A stretch of DNA of 64,000 bases from Favolaschia claudopus (GCA_037176885.1 JAWWNJ010000032.1:1902962-1966961), one strand, 5' to 3'. Counted from the stretch's first letter, positions 9,055 through 21,834 are shown. Program-made: numbers and translations. Notes: a model not told the origin generated them from the sequence alone.

Positions 9055-11865
9055 AACTTTAGATCAAGGGAACTGACTCTAGAGTGAAAGAAACATACTA
9101 GATTGCGAGTGCAAGGAAAAGGCTGCGTGTGAGCAACATTGAGAGAAGTATGGCCGAGGCGCTTGGTAGACAGTAACAATGACCTAAGTATATCGATGAG
9201 CGGTTATTCCAGTTTCAAGCTGTCGATATATCGGCGAGTTGCAGAAATTCAAGTTAGAAAGCAAGGCCGTGGGGAAAGTCTCTTATCGAGTAGAGCACAT
9301 GCAGAGCTTATGGGTCAAGAATTTTGATGGAGACATCGGATTGTAGGGCAGAGAAAAACCATAGACGAAGTCGAAACATGGCCACGTCACAGTTGAGCGG
9401 TCGAAGCGCGGAGATGCGTAGGTTAATCACGGCCACAAATGACCTGAGATATTGTCTTGCTGCAGTCAATTGCAGAAGAGGCGTTACGCAGGCACCAAAG
9501 CTCGAGGACATGGTAGTCTTGTGGTCAACTTGTGGTGGTCGAAAGCAAGACGCAAAGCTGTGTTGATCGTCATCACTTTGCCATGATCCGGTTCTTCGGC
9601 CTGGTCAACAAAGTCAATCAATTGGGGAAGTACTGTCGAGTTTCTATATTGTTCCAAGAGACCAGGATCTATGCGGCTGGTCCTGAATGAGGTATGAGTG
9701 TTCGAAGTAATTTTTAGATCAGTAACTACATCACCGGAATTTTTACTTAGTTCATCAGTCAACCATTTTACCACCCAGTCGACAATGACAACCAATGCTC
9801 TCAACCGTCCCTCCTAAGACGGCGAATCAAATTACGGAGTGCGATACCTATTCCTAGTAACGTTGGCTTCCAAAACGATGCAATAAACAAATGCAAAAAA
9901 AAAAATCATCTCAACGTCACATCAGATTGAGCATCGAAGACCCGATCCCCAATTGAACGGGAACGCCTGCTGCACGGTAATGGTTGCATATTGCTGCTAA
10001 TCAAAGGCAGGAATCGCCCCCACGAGTCGTTGATAGGCTTATTTGGGATTCAACAGTAAGTAGGTAGATACATTTTGAAACCGCATGGTAAATTCGCCTT
10101 CGGTGACTTGGCTTGGACTTCCACCTCTTTGTTGAATCTGAATTAGGTTTTAAGGAAAACGTCGAAAACTCGCCGAGATAAAAGACCAAAGACCGTCTAG
10201 GACCACTCGAAATGCCAATTGAAACCCAACAAGTTTGATCTGAAGTTGATTTGAGGATCGGTTTCTGAATCGAAGATATAAGGCAGTCGAACAACAGCGA
10301 AGAAATATTCGGGAACACACCAAAAAGTTCATTCGCCGCTGCAAGGCCTCAAGCCCATCCCCGAATCGAACGGGTGCACCTGCCAAACTCGTGAGCGACG
10401 AGGGCACGAGCATAAAGCGCAAGTACGGCCACCATGGGTCTTGAACAATCTAGAATTCGTCGAGGGTTGAGTCGACAGGCAGTTCTGGCAACGAGACGGA
10501 GCGTGCTTGACAACGTGAAAGATCTAGAGCCAATCCATGAGACAACGAGGAAACATAAAATGAGAGTGAACATTTTTCCTTGAGATAAGACCCGATCCTG
10601 ATTCAAACAAGGGAGCTCGCTGAATATCATGAACAAGGGGAACGAAGTGCGAGTGCGGCCACCGCGGGTCTGTAGTTCTGCAGGGGTAATTCGTCAGAGT
10701 CAGTCCGGAGAATCACTCACTAGGTCGAGCATCCTCCGGCTATAGAGCTTCTCTCACTTCTGGGAGGAGATTGTGTTACGTTTGAATGATGAACGAAGAG
10801 ACCAAGTAATGCTTGGTGCTAAGGAGTATGGCAGCAGTAATATATGAGCGGCGAGGGTGATCAGCGGGCATCATGGAATCGGGAGGCAGAGGAATGCAGG
10901 AAAATGGAAGAGAACCTGAAGCCACCTTGAATACTGAACAGGCCAGAGCCACGGTGAAGACGGGGAGACGCCAGTCTTGCGAGCCAAAGATTGGCCAAAG
11001 ATCGAATGATCTTGAAGGAGTCGATTGTTTCATGACGCGCAGAGTGGTGGACAGAAATGGATTCGACAAGCAGGGGATGATTCGAAAAGCAGAGTAGAAG
11101 TCGGATGAGTATCGCAACAAGCTCGCTCGAGAGTCGATGTCGACGACATGATGGTTGAGAGCAAGATGCCTTTGTTTGAGCGTGTTGTGAGCATCACTTA
11201 TTGATGTGATGGATGTGACTCCGCCTCTTGTCTTCAACCTTTACCTCTTCAAACCGCTTTCGCTTTTGCTTCCCTCGATACCGCTGACGATGGGCTCGGA
11301 ACGACTTTGAGCTTCTAATATCATTCGAAACTGCTTTGATTTGAGCCTGACCTGCTCAAAACTTGTCTGGTCCGACTCGGGTGGCACTGAACGCCGCCTA
11401 GCCGCTTGCTCGCCCACTTGGTCTCTCCGTTCTATCTGTTCTGATTGAAAATAAATCCAGCTTCATCCGTACTACTCGACTCTTTTCTCGCTGCATTTTC
11501 TTGACGAGGTTTGCCTACCTGATGATCTACGCGCGCCTGATCGCAACTGGCTCCCCGTTTGGCGTCAATCACACCGCAATTCACAGAGTTACCCGCCTCC
11601 AACGACGCCATTATTCTCATCCCAGATCTGCGCGTCAGTGTAGGTCTCACATGGCTTTGCTTTCCGACGACTTCCGTCGGGTTACGGAGACCGATGGGTG
11701 ATTTTGCTTACGCAGTTTGCCGGCGCAACATTCAATCCGGCTTCATAACCGTCTATCCGTCAACCAATCGCATCGCGCAGGGTGGATTTAAATTCTGGCC
11801 TTCAAAAGCAGCAGATTCCTCCTTATTCCTCCGGTTACATATCGAATCTCATACTCACTCAACCC
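9055..11865. other. Gene-poor stretch with three tRNA-like units
   Basis: No intact gene was found. Three places contain related minus-strand segments. Two, at 10355-10440 and 10585-10675, run from GACCC(A/G)...GGTGGCCG... to a B-box-like GTT(C/T)GA(A/T)TC and a closing ATGGGCTT or TCGGGTCTT that can pair with the start. A half unit lies at 9930-9985. They look like decayed tRNA-derived (class II-like) SINE units, but could also be repeated coding debris. The last 600 bases before 11866 form the P450 upstream region. Confidence 0.35.
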
Positions 11866-14487
11866 ATGCCTACAACCCTCTCATTCCCGTTAGCCGCCCT
11901 CGGGTTCTACGTTATCTACCGCGTATTGAAGGCCTACTACATCGAGTACACTTGTGCGCTGAGGAAGGTTCCGGGGCCGGAGAGTGAGCATTGGTTGAGG
12001 GGAAATCGGACGGAATTGCTTAAGAATGTGGGTTCTCTTTCCGTCTTCAAATTCTTCTCGCATGCGACTAAATGCGGTGCCGTTCAGCTCGATGGCAAGG
12101 AAGGACTGTGGACGAAGGAGTACGGGCATACCGTGCGGCTGAACGGGGTTCTCGGGGTGCGTTCACTCACTCCTTTCAATGAGAACTTGATATATATTCA
12201 ATCGGTTTTTTTCTCGACGTCAAGACTTCGATGCTTTATACGACGGACACGAAGGCGATTCAGCACGTTCTCGCGAACCATTATGTTTATCAGAAGAGCG
12301 AGGCTGGTCGGTGGCTTCTTAGTCGTATGGTTGGCCCGGGTGCGTCTGATCACAGTGAAAGTAAGTAAGTTATGTTCGTGGATTGAGTCATCGTACAGGT
12401 GTGTTGGTTGTCGAGGAGGATCAGCATAAGACGCAGGTCCGCTTAAGCTTCTTTCGAATCTCTGGAGATAATAATACCTGACTCGTTGGCGTATCATATA
12501 TACAGAGAAAAGTCATGGCGAGTCATATCGAATCATTGACGTCCGCTTCTTTCTTTCTTACTTTCTTACTTCCTCCTCCCCCCAGAACCCTGCCTTCGGC
12601 CCAGTCCATCTACGCGCCCTGACAGAGCTATTCGTCGAGAAATCCAAACAGGCATGTGAAATTACAATCGCTTCACGTCCTAAATATTAATGATAATTCT
12701 ACGTAGCTTCGCGACGTCTGGACAAACAAAGCTCTTGAAAGCGGGAGGGGACAAGCAAGACTGAACGTCATCCCAGAGTTCGGCACCGCCGCGCTCGATA
12801 TCATTGGCAAAGCCGGTGCGCACCCGCCTCCTTCATCTTTCCCTTTTAAGTTGTATTTGGATTTGGATTGACCCTTGAACAACGAAGGCTTCAACTACGA
12901 CTTCAACTCGCTCGGCAGCGCTGAGTCAGGAGGAAACGGAATTAGGGACGAGTTACACGAGGCGTTCATGAAGGTGGCTGCCCTCGGAGATGTGCAGAAG
13001 ACGTTCCTTGGAATCGCTAAGCTTCTTATGCCATCGTTGCGGCCTTTTTTGGTGCGTCGTTCGTCTGTCCGCATATCTATTTATGAGCCCGTTCCTCGGC
13101 GACTCAACGTATTAATAACTATCCTTCCCAGCCCAACACGAAGATCGACCACACCATCGAAGCAGCCCAAGCCACAATGCGTCGTATCGGCTTCGGTTTG
13201 CTTGAGGAGAGTAAGCGTCAGGTGGCGACGGGGAATATGGACGTGGATAATCGCTCAGCAAGGGATCTCCTTTCGTTGCTTGTGAGAGCTAATATGGATA
13301 AGGCGATTCCGGAGGCCCAGAGGATGAAGGATGAGGATGTTGTGGCGCGTGAGTGATTTTCATTGATATTCAAACGTTGTTGAGCGTGGTGATGTTGACG
13401 AAAATTAATATTGTAGAGGTGCCGACGTTCTTGGTAGCGGGCCATGAAACGTCCGTCCTTTCTCTATTTCTTGCCGTGACGTTCATTATTTACTGACTCG
13501 TCGCCAATTTTCAGCACCAGGTATGTTACAAGCGTGTATTACGATTCTCTGATAATTTTTTTTCATAGCACCGCCGCTTCTTGGACCATCTTCGAACTCG
13601 CCCGAAACCCCGCAGTTCAACAACGCCTCCGCGCCGAACTACTTACCCTCGACAATGACAACCCCTCGATGGACGACCTCAATGCACTTCCTTATCTCGA
13701 CTGCGTTGTACGCGAGACACTCCGCGCGCACGCCCCCGTGCCGTTCACTTGTGCGTCTTGAATCTTGAATGATCGCTTCCGTGCGCGTTAACTGATGCAT
13801 TGAATCTCGCTTGTCTTCCCAGTCCGCACAGCGATGCGCGATGACATAATCCCGCTAGCGCATCCGTACACGGATCGCGATGGGATCGTTCATGATACGC
13901 TGCAGTGAGCTCACTTTTCCCTTGCAAACGCAAAGCGATTCTGTACTTACATTGATTCCTTTCTCCTCGCACGAAGCATTCGCAAAGGCCAAATCGTGCA
14001 AATAGCCATTTTGGCGGTGAACCGCGATACGGAGATCTGGGGGCCGGATGCGGAGGAGTATATGTCAGTTTCTGCGGTTGTCTAACTTACTTGGAGGCGT
14101 TTTCTGACTTTGGCTTAACTTGCTTTGTGTGGATTCGGAATCTAGACCCGAGCGATGGGAGCGCAACACTGCCGTATCTACTCAAATTCCTGGAGTTTGG
14201 GGTCAAATGCTGACCTTCCTTGGCGGAGCGCGAGCGTGTATTGGGTTTAGGTTCTCGATCATCGAGTGAGTTCCAGCGCTGAATCCCTTTTCATTCCCCT
14301 CATTTACGTCCGCAGGCTGAAAGCCTTGATGTTCACCCTGATTCGCGCCCTTGAATTCGAGCTCGCCGTTCCAGCTGACAATGTTGGACGGATTATCGGT
14401 CCCATCTTGCAGGTTCCGGGCTTGAGGAGCGACAAGAATGCAGGCAATCAGTTGCCTGTTTTGATCAGGCCGTTTGTTGCGGCCTGA
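11866..14487 (+). CDS. Cytochrome P450 monooxygenase, intact, 15 exons
   Basis: Exons: 11866-12156, 12225-12339, 12399-12436, 12506-12517, 12586-12651, 12707-12815, 12888-13051, 13132-13348, 13417-13450, 13515-13520, 13569-13750, 13823-13904, 13977-14063, 14146-14265, 14316-14487. Together they give 564 residues in one frame, a usual length for fungal microsomal P450s. Seen: an N-terminal membrane anchor (residues about 5-25), the RKVMNPAFG block, helix-I AGHETTS (about 345-351), ETLR (ExxR, 400-403), the PERW motif and the heme loop [11 protein letters not shown] with Cys about 499. Such enzymes insert one oxygen atom into lipophilic substrates using NADPH-P450 reductase at the ER; the substrate is unknown. 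Exon 4 has 12 nt and exon 10 has 6 nt. The introns at 12518 and 12652 start with GC instead of GT (GCGAGT, GCATGT). No disabling change is visible. Confidence 0.95.
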
Positions 14488-15538
14488 AAATCAAAATGAA
14501 ATTTGCTCCCAATGTACCCATTCAATATCAAATACTTGCACAGAATTTTGTCTAGTCCTCCATCTGTGGTGGGGTCGTCTGCGTTCGCGTAGTTAGGGTT
14601 TTAGCTTCTCCGTGTTTACTACCCGACCACGCCGTCCGCTATGTGTCGGCGCGGGACTTAGAGTTGTTACTGAAACATATTCGGCATTCCACATGCCGCT
14701 CGGTTCCGCGAGACCAGTCCCATGATGGCCGCCAAAATTATATTGCCCGTCTGCTTGCCGATACTCGGGATGCGGCACGGCGGCCGTCCGATCTCTGGTG
14801 TTCGCAGGCCGAAACTTCGCAAAGACCGGCCAATACAGAATTTTATTGATTCGGCGCTTGTCAATGAAAATGTACTTGAAATGTACTGGTGCCGGTTGTG
14901 AGTGTTGTGACGAAGACGAGGAGGACAGGAAGTGACAGTTTCCCTAAACACAGTCTGACAGTCATTGAAGGATTTGCTCGTGTAATTCTACCTATCGTTG
15001 TATAGAGGATGCGAATTGGGATTGTACCGGGAACAACTCCAGCGCTCAGAGTCTACTTAAAATGACTGGAAAGGAGTCGAAACCCATTTCTGCTGAACCA
15101 CGTTGGTGCTGAAGGCTGCTGCGGTCAGCTGAAGGCTGCTGCGGTCAGCCGGTCAAGGCATAAGGAAGACAACCCCCATTCACTTATTGACATCGAATCT
15201 CACAGCGGTGGTTGTGAGCCGCTGCGCAGTCGCTTGAATTGTTCGAAGACGCTTGTGAAGACAGTTGAATGAGCGCTCTGGTTCAGTTTACTGATTGATT
15301 CCCGCCTGGAATAATGGCAGGCTATACAATTCCCGAGTGAAGAAGGCAAAGAATGAGAGTCGGAATTCATTCAACGTGAGAATGAACAACGACGGGCGTT
15401 CCGTGGATGCTGCGGCATCGTGAGACTGATATGTTATGCCGGCCTCGAACACCAGATGGCTGGGTTTGATAAATAGTTCGTGCTCTGAAAGTCGAAACGA
15501 AAACAAGGGTACGCACCATCGTTACTCTGCACTCAGCT
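14488..15538. other. Intergenic with a short tandem duplication
   Basis: P450 3' flank and upstream region of the next gene. A 21-bp unit, GCTGAAGGCTGCTGCGGTCA-G, occurs twice in tandem at about 15106-15148. Nothing else was recognised. Confidence 0.5.
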
Positions 15539-16495
15539 ATGCGCTTCTTCCTTTCCCTTATTTCCGCCGTTACCGTGCTCCACCAAACCTCAGCGCTGAC
15601 TCCCGTCGGACACACTCCATCGGGCAAGCCAATGTATGTTGTCCCAAACAAATCCCGCATCCAACAGGTCGGTCGTGACCTGAAGGTGTTCGCGCCGAAC
15701 GGAACTGTCATCGAAACTTTCGCCAATGTTTTCCCACAACGCACAGGAAAACGAAATCCGGCCACACTCACGCGCCGCCAAGGTCTCAGCAACGTAGCTG
15801 CGTTCGTTCCACTGAACAACACCAACGCAATGGACATGCTGGAGGCATTCAATACTACCTTCACAGTCCCTCCTTCGCCCACGACGTTCGAAAGCCAGTT
15901 GCTTTGGTTTGCCGCCAGCGTTGTACTGCCGGACGAGAATGGTGTTCCGATGGGAGAGCTCCGTACTCTTCTGCAGGTAAGAACTTGTCTGGGAAAGAAT
16001 ATCAAACACTCAATACTTTACCGCCTCCAGTACGGAGCGACAGTCATTCAAGGCGGCCCATTCTGGACTATCGCCGCCCAATTTGAATGGTTCCCCGATG
16101 CCGGGGGCCTTCTGCAAGGCTCTCCGATCGGTTTCGACCCCAACGTTGACGTTGGAACTGCCATCAACACCAGCATAGCGCGCATAGAGGAGGATTTCGA
16201 CCCCAGTCTGTTCTGGTATGAAGCTGGATTTTATGATGACAGCGACGCATTCCCGCAGCTCGAATTAGGAGTTACGGAGCCTGCGATTACCGCGGTCATT
16301 GGCATGGAGGAGGAAGGAGCTTTGCAGAGCAGTGATTATCCGCCGGAGCCGTTCAGGTTCACGCAGACGGACTTGACGCTTGGGGGTGGGTTTCCTGAGA
16401 TCGAGTGGGATGTCGAAAGCGATCCGTCTGCGGGTGCGTATGTGACGGTGGATGTTGATGGGTCAAAGGACGCTGAGATTGCCATTCGGTTTTGA
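15539..16495 (+). CDS. Secreted protein of unknown function
   Basis: The ATG at 15539 opens a frame with a clear signal peptide (MRFFLSLISAVTVLHQTSA). One 54-nt intron lies at 15977-16030 (GTAAGA...CAG); being a multiple of three, it leaves the frame open if retained. The spliced product is 300 residues. The mature part has several N-glycosylation sequons (NGT, NNT, NTT, NTS) and the segments SQLLWFAASVVLPDE and LLQYGAT...GGPFWTIAAQFEW. That pattern recurs in my memory of secreted fungal and bacterial proteins without assigned activity, but I cannot name the family. It is predicted to be exported to wall or medium. No catalytic motif was recognised. Confidence 0.85.
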   Translation: MRFFLSLISAVTVLHQTSALTPVGHTPSGKPMYVVPNKSRIQQVGRDLKVFAPNGTVIETFANVFPQRTGKRNPATLTRRQGLSNVAAFVPLNNTNAMDMLEAFNTTFTVPPSPTTFESQLLWFAASVVLPDENGVPMGELRTLLQVRTCLGKNIKHSILYRLQYGATVIQGGPFWTIAAQFEWFPDAGGLLQGSPIGFDPNVDVGTAINTSIARIEEDFDPSLFWYEAGFYDDSDAFPQLELGVTEPAITAVIGMEEEGALQSSDYPPEPFRFTQTDLTLGGGFPEIEWDVESDPSAGAYVTVDVDGSKDAEIAIRF

Positions 16496-17391
16496 ATCCG
16501 TGTAAACGAGGACTCGAATTGTAGCAGTGTTGTAGCCCGCCGCCAAAATCTTGATCTTGGCGGAATTCAAAGAGAATCCATATTCCGAGAGTTGACCAAG
16601 CGTGTAGCACCACAATCATGGCTTCCAGAATACGTGTTCTAGCTTTCTATCTCGAATTGGGGCGAAGCAAACGCAGATACCCACGTCGAGAACAGATCAG
16701 TCGTCGTCGATGAGGTGCAGAGAAGAGCCACCGCTGATGCCGTAACGTATCAGGACTTGATCAGGGCATCAACTGACGAACGGCAATCTCCGTCCCGCCT
16801 TGTCGTCTGCCACCATCTCCAAACCAACTCTTGATCATGACTGGCTGCGAACTGGGCGAATGCATCACAGATTGCTGTGGTAGGTCTGTGAATGAACAAA
16901 ATTTCGACATCTTACTCGCTCTGTGTCGTCTCTGGCCCCTGTATTCATTCCGGACTTCTGATGGAAAGAAACAGGGTCAAATCATTTGTGTCGGCGTCGC
17001 GGTAGTCGGCTTCATTTGGACCTCACTCCGAAACAACCGGCACATTCATCTGTCAAAAAGCTTGTATTTTTTTCTGACTGGCTGCTCTCCTCGGAACGGC
17101 AAGAAATAAATTTCTCGACGGAATCGTCAACGGCGCACTTTTGAAATAATCTCAAACAAATTCGACACGCCTGTCTTTTTTTGGGCGGAGATTCCGATGC
17201 TACCAATTCTGCGTAACGGTCGATTGCCGCAGTGTTGTTTGTTTCTCGCAGTCGGAAGGTTCAACGAATAATTCCCTTCAAGCCCGCACTCAGATTATGT
17301 GATATCGCAGGTGAGGTTTTTTTTGCCCGATATCGGATGATATCGATACTTACTGTTTTTGGCTGACTCTGTGGAATTGCAACCGAATCAG
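16496..17391. other. Intergenic, nothing recognised
   Basis: AT-richer spacer between the secreted protein and the next, doubtful gene. Short frames have no motif. Confidence 0.4.
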
Positions 17392-17990
17392 GTTCAGCGT
17401 GGAAACTCTGAGCTCGCTCTACGACCTATACATTTCGAATCTCGAATATTACACCAAGCAAGGAGCGCTGCGACGACGTATAGTTTGGTGAGATGCCTTT
17501 GGATCGGATTCCAGGAATACAGCTCGGAGTGAGCAACTGATTCGATGGATATATAGTTCATTGAATCCAACTGAGCGATTTATGACAGAATGTTTACCTT
17601 ATGTTCGGAGTACAAGAGTCAAAGCGTTTACATGGTGCGTATAAGAAATTGTGTTCTTCGTGTCTCACTGATCATCTCCTTAGCGATAGATATCTGAGGG
17701 AGATGTTCAAGGCATCGCCCCCGTCAATCCTTGGATTCACAGTTCCCAAATTGTACGCCAAAGTTTTTGATCACTTTGAAAGCGATTTGATTGCATTTAG
17801 TGTGATAGTTTACATGTGCAATGATGCGAGAGTGTTGGAGAAATTAATTCGAGTGAAATCCATGGGTTACCCTGGAGCAACACACGAAGTACTCGCGATC
17901 CACTGGTCAGATGGACGAACCTACGGCGAACTAGAGTGTTTCCACAATGCTGTCTCATGGAAGCGAATCACGAGCAGACGAGCGGGAATA
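17392..17990 (+). CDS. Possible spliced gene of unknown function (start not found)
   Basis: Three segments join in one frame through fungal-type introns: 17392-17487, intron GTGAGA..TAG, 17557-17634, intron GTGCGT..TAG, and 17684 onward. The product reads like protein (FSVETLSSLYDLYISNLEYY, then RYLREMFKASPPSILGF and VFDHFESDLIAFSVIVYM). The upstream exon could not be joined without a stop, and the 3' end would run into the convergent RING gene whose stop is at 17992. It may be a truncated or decayed gene. No family was recognised. Confidence 0.4.
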
Positions 17991-17991
17991 T

Positions 17992-18909
17992 TCAGCCTTC
18001 CCATCTCCCTCGCCACATCAACAGCACTATCAGCGCGACCCATAATACCAGACTCAAACTCTGTGAGATCGTGTTTCCCACGCCGAGCCGGGAATCTGAA
18101 TTCATTCGAGTGGCACGGGGAGGGAGAGTCTGGGCATCGTCGTCAAGTTCGGCTTCTGCATCTGAATCGGTGGGAGAGGGCGAGTAATACGACGTCGAAT
18201 ACATCGAGGACGAACATGGTGAAGCGGGATAGGACGAGGAGGAGAAAAAGGAAAATGGGGAGGGAGGGGTTGCAATGGGTACGGTTGGTTGTGTGGAGTC
18301 GCAGGTTTCGAAAGGCGTATCAATAGGGTGAGTGGAAGTGATATCGAGGGTTAGTCGTCGCGAGACAGGGGTTGGGCGTGATCGGCATACGGGGCAGAGC
18401 CCCAAGGATGAGGGGGCGCTTAGCCAGGCGTGAATGTGGTCGGCGCAGAAAAGCTGGGAGCAGCATGGGGTAAAGGTTGGTTGAACAGCAGGTTCGAAGC
18501 TGGTGGGTGTTTGGAAGAAATTCAGTGGACGAACCAAGAAGGGACGAGAAACGCATAGATGCTACGCACCATATCCCACACTTCGAGATCTCATCTCCGT
18601 CTCTTAACTCTGTTTGGGAGTGGTCGTCCAGCGCTTTCGATGTCGGCAAAGATGATGTATTGGCACAGCGACTCCATGTTCTACGGGCGATGGGGCGGGA
18701 GAGTGCAGGCTGTGGCGTAGGGATCCCAAGTGGTTTCGGGGACGCCGAGTCGAGTGCGCCAGAATCAAGCTCGGGGTAGCTATGCCCATCAGATAAGGTC
18801 GCCGTCGTGGAGTCATAGTCTGGCGTATCAATGATCAAAGCGGGATTGCGTTAGTGTGCGTCTCAAACGGGACGAGAGAGAGATTTGTACCTGCTGAGGG
18901 ATATTCCAT
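17992..18909 (-). CDS. RING-finger protein with C-terminal membrane anchor
   Basis: Exons, minus strand: 18909-18891, 18819-18570, 18499-17992. The introns have GTAC and GTGCGT donors, and CTAAC lies before the first acceptor. The product is 258 residues. The second junction splits a cysteine codon and rebuilds KCGIC, the first half of a RING. It is followed by PCCSQLFCADHIHAWL and LCPVCRS, giving a C3HC4-like zinc-binding pattern at about residues 87-125. A Ser-rich linker follows, and a hydrophobic segment (SLVLWVALIVLLMW) near the C-terminus suggests a tail anchor. RING proteins of this layout are usually E3 ubiquitin ligases at internal membranes. Ligase activity is inferred from the motif only. 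Confidence 0.8.
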
Positions 18910-21834
18910 CCTTGCTGGATGAAGAGCGTAGTGAGCTCGGGGGAAGACGTGGTGTAGAGGAAGAGATGATGATGATGTCAGTACACTAGTATTCGGGACG
19001 GCAGTACTTTATACTGTTCGGAAGACGGGGAGGTTGCCCCCGACGAACGGAAAAGAAGATCCGAAGACGCGTCAGGGTGAGCTGATAGACTAACGAATCC
19101 ATCACATGAAGGGGTTCACGCGCTCGGGGACGGAGTCGCGTGCCAGCCGCGGAGCGAAACCAGCGAATAGAACACGATGATTTCAAAGACCATCGTTGTC
19201 GAGTGACAGACAACAATAGCTCGAAGAGCAGAATAGCTCGAAAACTGGGTAGATTGATGTCGCAAGCTGGTGATCCGTGGAGAGCGAGACCAAGTTTAGT
19301 TGGCCGACAGCGAAATGGGGGGCAACCGTGCGAGAGTGGGCGGAGGAATGTAGTGAAGAAGTAGCGATTTGTAGTGAGCAGTGTGCAAATCATAGTCTAA
19401 TTGGATGCAGCGACGCGAGCATGCGTACGAACAACGACACACATCAGCCTGAGAAATTGCCAGTCAGACCGTTCGCTAGAAGTTCTGACTGAGATGAGGA
19501 GCCAAGTTCCTCATAAAACTTCGTCCCAAGAAGCGCTACAGTCACCGGCCCAGGGTCATTGCCCATGATCGGGGAAAAACGAAGTGGCAAGGAATTTGAA
19601 AGCCTGAGGCGGCGGGGAATATTGTGCTGAACACGGTCGCAGAAAGAGGGTGCACATAATCAAAGAGCTGTCTAGAGGCATCTGGTAGAAAGCCAAGACC
19701 ACGACGCTTCACACGTGAGACGAGATGAGGGAGGAGAGAACAGCGAGTTGTTTGAAATTGAGGATGAGAGCCTAGACTTCCGGGTTGAGCGAGACATCTG
19801 CACGACTCACCGAAATTACAGCCCAGAGCTCTGACGAGATCCATCGGTGAGGTGTATATGGACACTGAGGATCGATAGCTTGGAAATACCGAGATTGAGA
19901 TGCTCACTTCGGAGGCAGAGATATTCGACGCGAAGGCGAACTAGCGTAATGGCCTGTTGTGCGTGTCATCGGTACCAATCCAGATAAATTTGACCCGCGA
20001 CGAGAGACTTTAACCAGCGAAGAAAACATTCGGCGGGTATTTGGTGCACCCACGACAATGACGGGGTGACCAGTGCCGCCACGAAAAGTATCCCAAGCAC
20101 AGAGCCGATATACATGCTTCGGCTGTGGTGAGGGAATGAGCCCAAGCTCGCGCATAGTGAAACCAGCAGGCGGTCACAGAAATACACCTCGAGTCACCGT
20201 TTCTGTGGAGCCCAGGATACCGCATTGTAAGTAGATGGAATAGCGAAAAAGACATCCTCTTAGCTCTAGCCGCAATCAAGCAGCAGAATACGGCAGGGTA
20301 GCGATCAGAAGATATGAAGAGAATGTTTGATTACCGCTGCGGACGTCGAGCTTGACGACGTCGACTTTGAGCTCGTCTTTGCGCGAGCGGCGAGAGGGAG
20401 GTTTGGTGGAGGAGTGATGCACTGCCACGCATCTACGATGACGATCAAAGATAGCATCACTCGTACTCCGGGTTCTTCGGTCCGTCGCTTTCTTTTGCTT
20501 ACCACCATGTCGCTCGCTCGTTCTGGCTGTTCTTGTCGCTCTGGGACCGAGATGTGGCGGATGGATCAATTTCTTGCATCTCAATCTACCTCCGGCTACC
20601 CATCTCTGCATCGTTTTCCTGTCTCCCCCTCGGAAGCAATTTATGCAACGTCTGTTGGTCGGTGCTGCGCTTTACTTCAATTTGTGTTAACACTTGAATT
20701 TAGCTGAAACTCCAAGATGAATCTCCTTCCACCATATATACTAAGCAACACGTACACAGTGCTATGCTCCGTTCTTTCACCATTTCCGCGACCTACACTG
20801 AGTTACTATTCTTCTTCTTCGTACCCTCTCCATCGGTTTCTGCCAGTTCTCGATACTCCAGATTCACACCACGATTGTCTCGCCGTCGCCGCAACCCATG
20901 CATGATGCGGCAGGTCTCTACGGTATCTGCCGCCATTCTGTTGCCCCAACTTTAAAAGCCTTCAAAAGCGCCACCACTCGCCCCCAGAGCCAAGAGCGAA
21001 ACGCTCCGATCGATAATCTGCTTCCTCCTCGCGCCCATTTGGCACGCACCCGTCCCGTAATTACGCCGTCTCGTCTGGTCCCGGCCACTGGCCTCTTCGT
21101 TTTTCTCGTGCTGGTAGTGATCCCCGCTGTGGGATTGGTAGTTCTGCCCATGCTTGGTCTGCTCGATGCCCGGGAGGGGGAAATATAGGTGGAGAATGCA
21201 AGGGAGAACTGACTTGCGATTCGGCTGTTGGTGCGTCTCATCTCACTATTTATCTGAACTGTATTTGGATTCTCATGTCTAAGTATCTGTCTGTATATCA
21301 ACAAGTCTCGTCGTAGACCAACCTCAGATTATCGGTGATGAAGACATCGTCTCAATGAAAATCAAATCCAGCTGTTTAGTCTTTACTATTCTTCTGTCCT
21401 CCGAGAGCTCAGTATTCTATATGCATCTATCGGTGATCCCTACCCGTCATTTCTGGCAGGTCGTCTGACTCGTATTTCAACTTGCGTCTTATTCTGTCGA
21501 TCGCAACGGTCTTTCACTGTCTACCAACTATTTCCGCCCCTCAAAACAGCGTCTCGTCTGGTCCTCGCTGGTCTGGCAGGTTTGTATTGGCCATGGTATA
21601 TTTGTCTCGATCTCAGTGGTGACCATCGACACCTACTTGAATTAATATTGCGTTTGATTTTGAACTTCGTTCTCGTCTGTCTCAGTCCATTTCACCTCCG
21701 CTTCATCAAAATTCACTCTGTCCCGCAGGACAGTTGAAATACTTCACAACTAGTACTCTCGGCTTGTTCAGAGTTTGGATTTCTTTCGTCTTCGTTCAAC
21801 TTGACGCGTTTCGGACTCGTCTCCGATATCGGAG
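18910..21834. other. Gene-poor stretch
   Basis: No gene could be supported. A frame at 20898-21188 (plus strand, ATG, 96 codons) ends with a strongly hydrophobic segment (GLFVFLVLVVIPAVGLVVLP) followed by a short tail; it might be a small membrane protein or the last exon of one. On the minus strand, 19540-20270 contains fragments with protein-like composition but many breaks, probably old gene debris. Confidence 0.35.

Noticed and set aside
9930..10675. Functional tRNA-Leu or tRNA-Ser genes
   Set aside because: B-box and acceptor-like ends are present, but no proper D arm or anticodon arm could be folded, so I list only tRNA-like relics.
11890..14487. The several short open frames over 11782-14487 as separate genes
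   Set aside because: All are fragments of the single 15-exon P450; the exact joins restore every conserved block.
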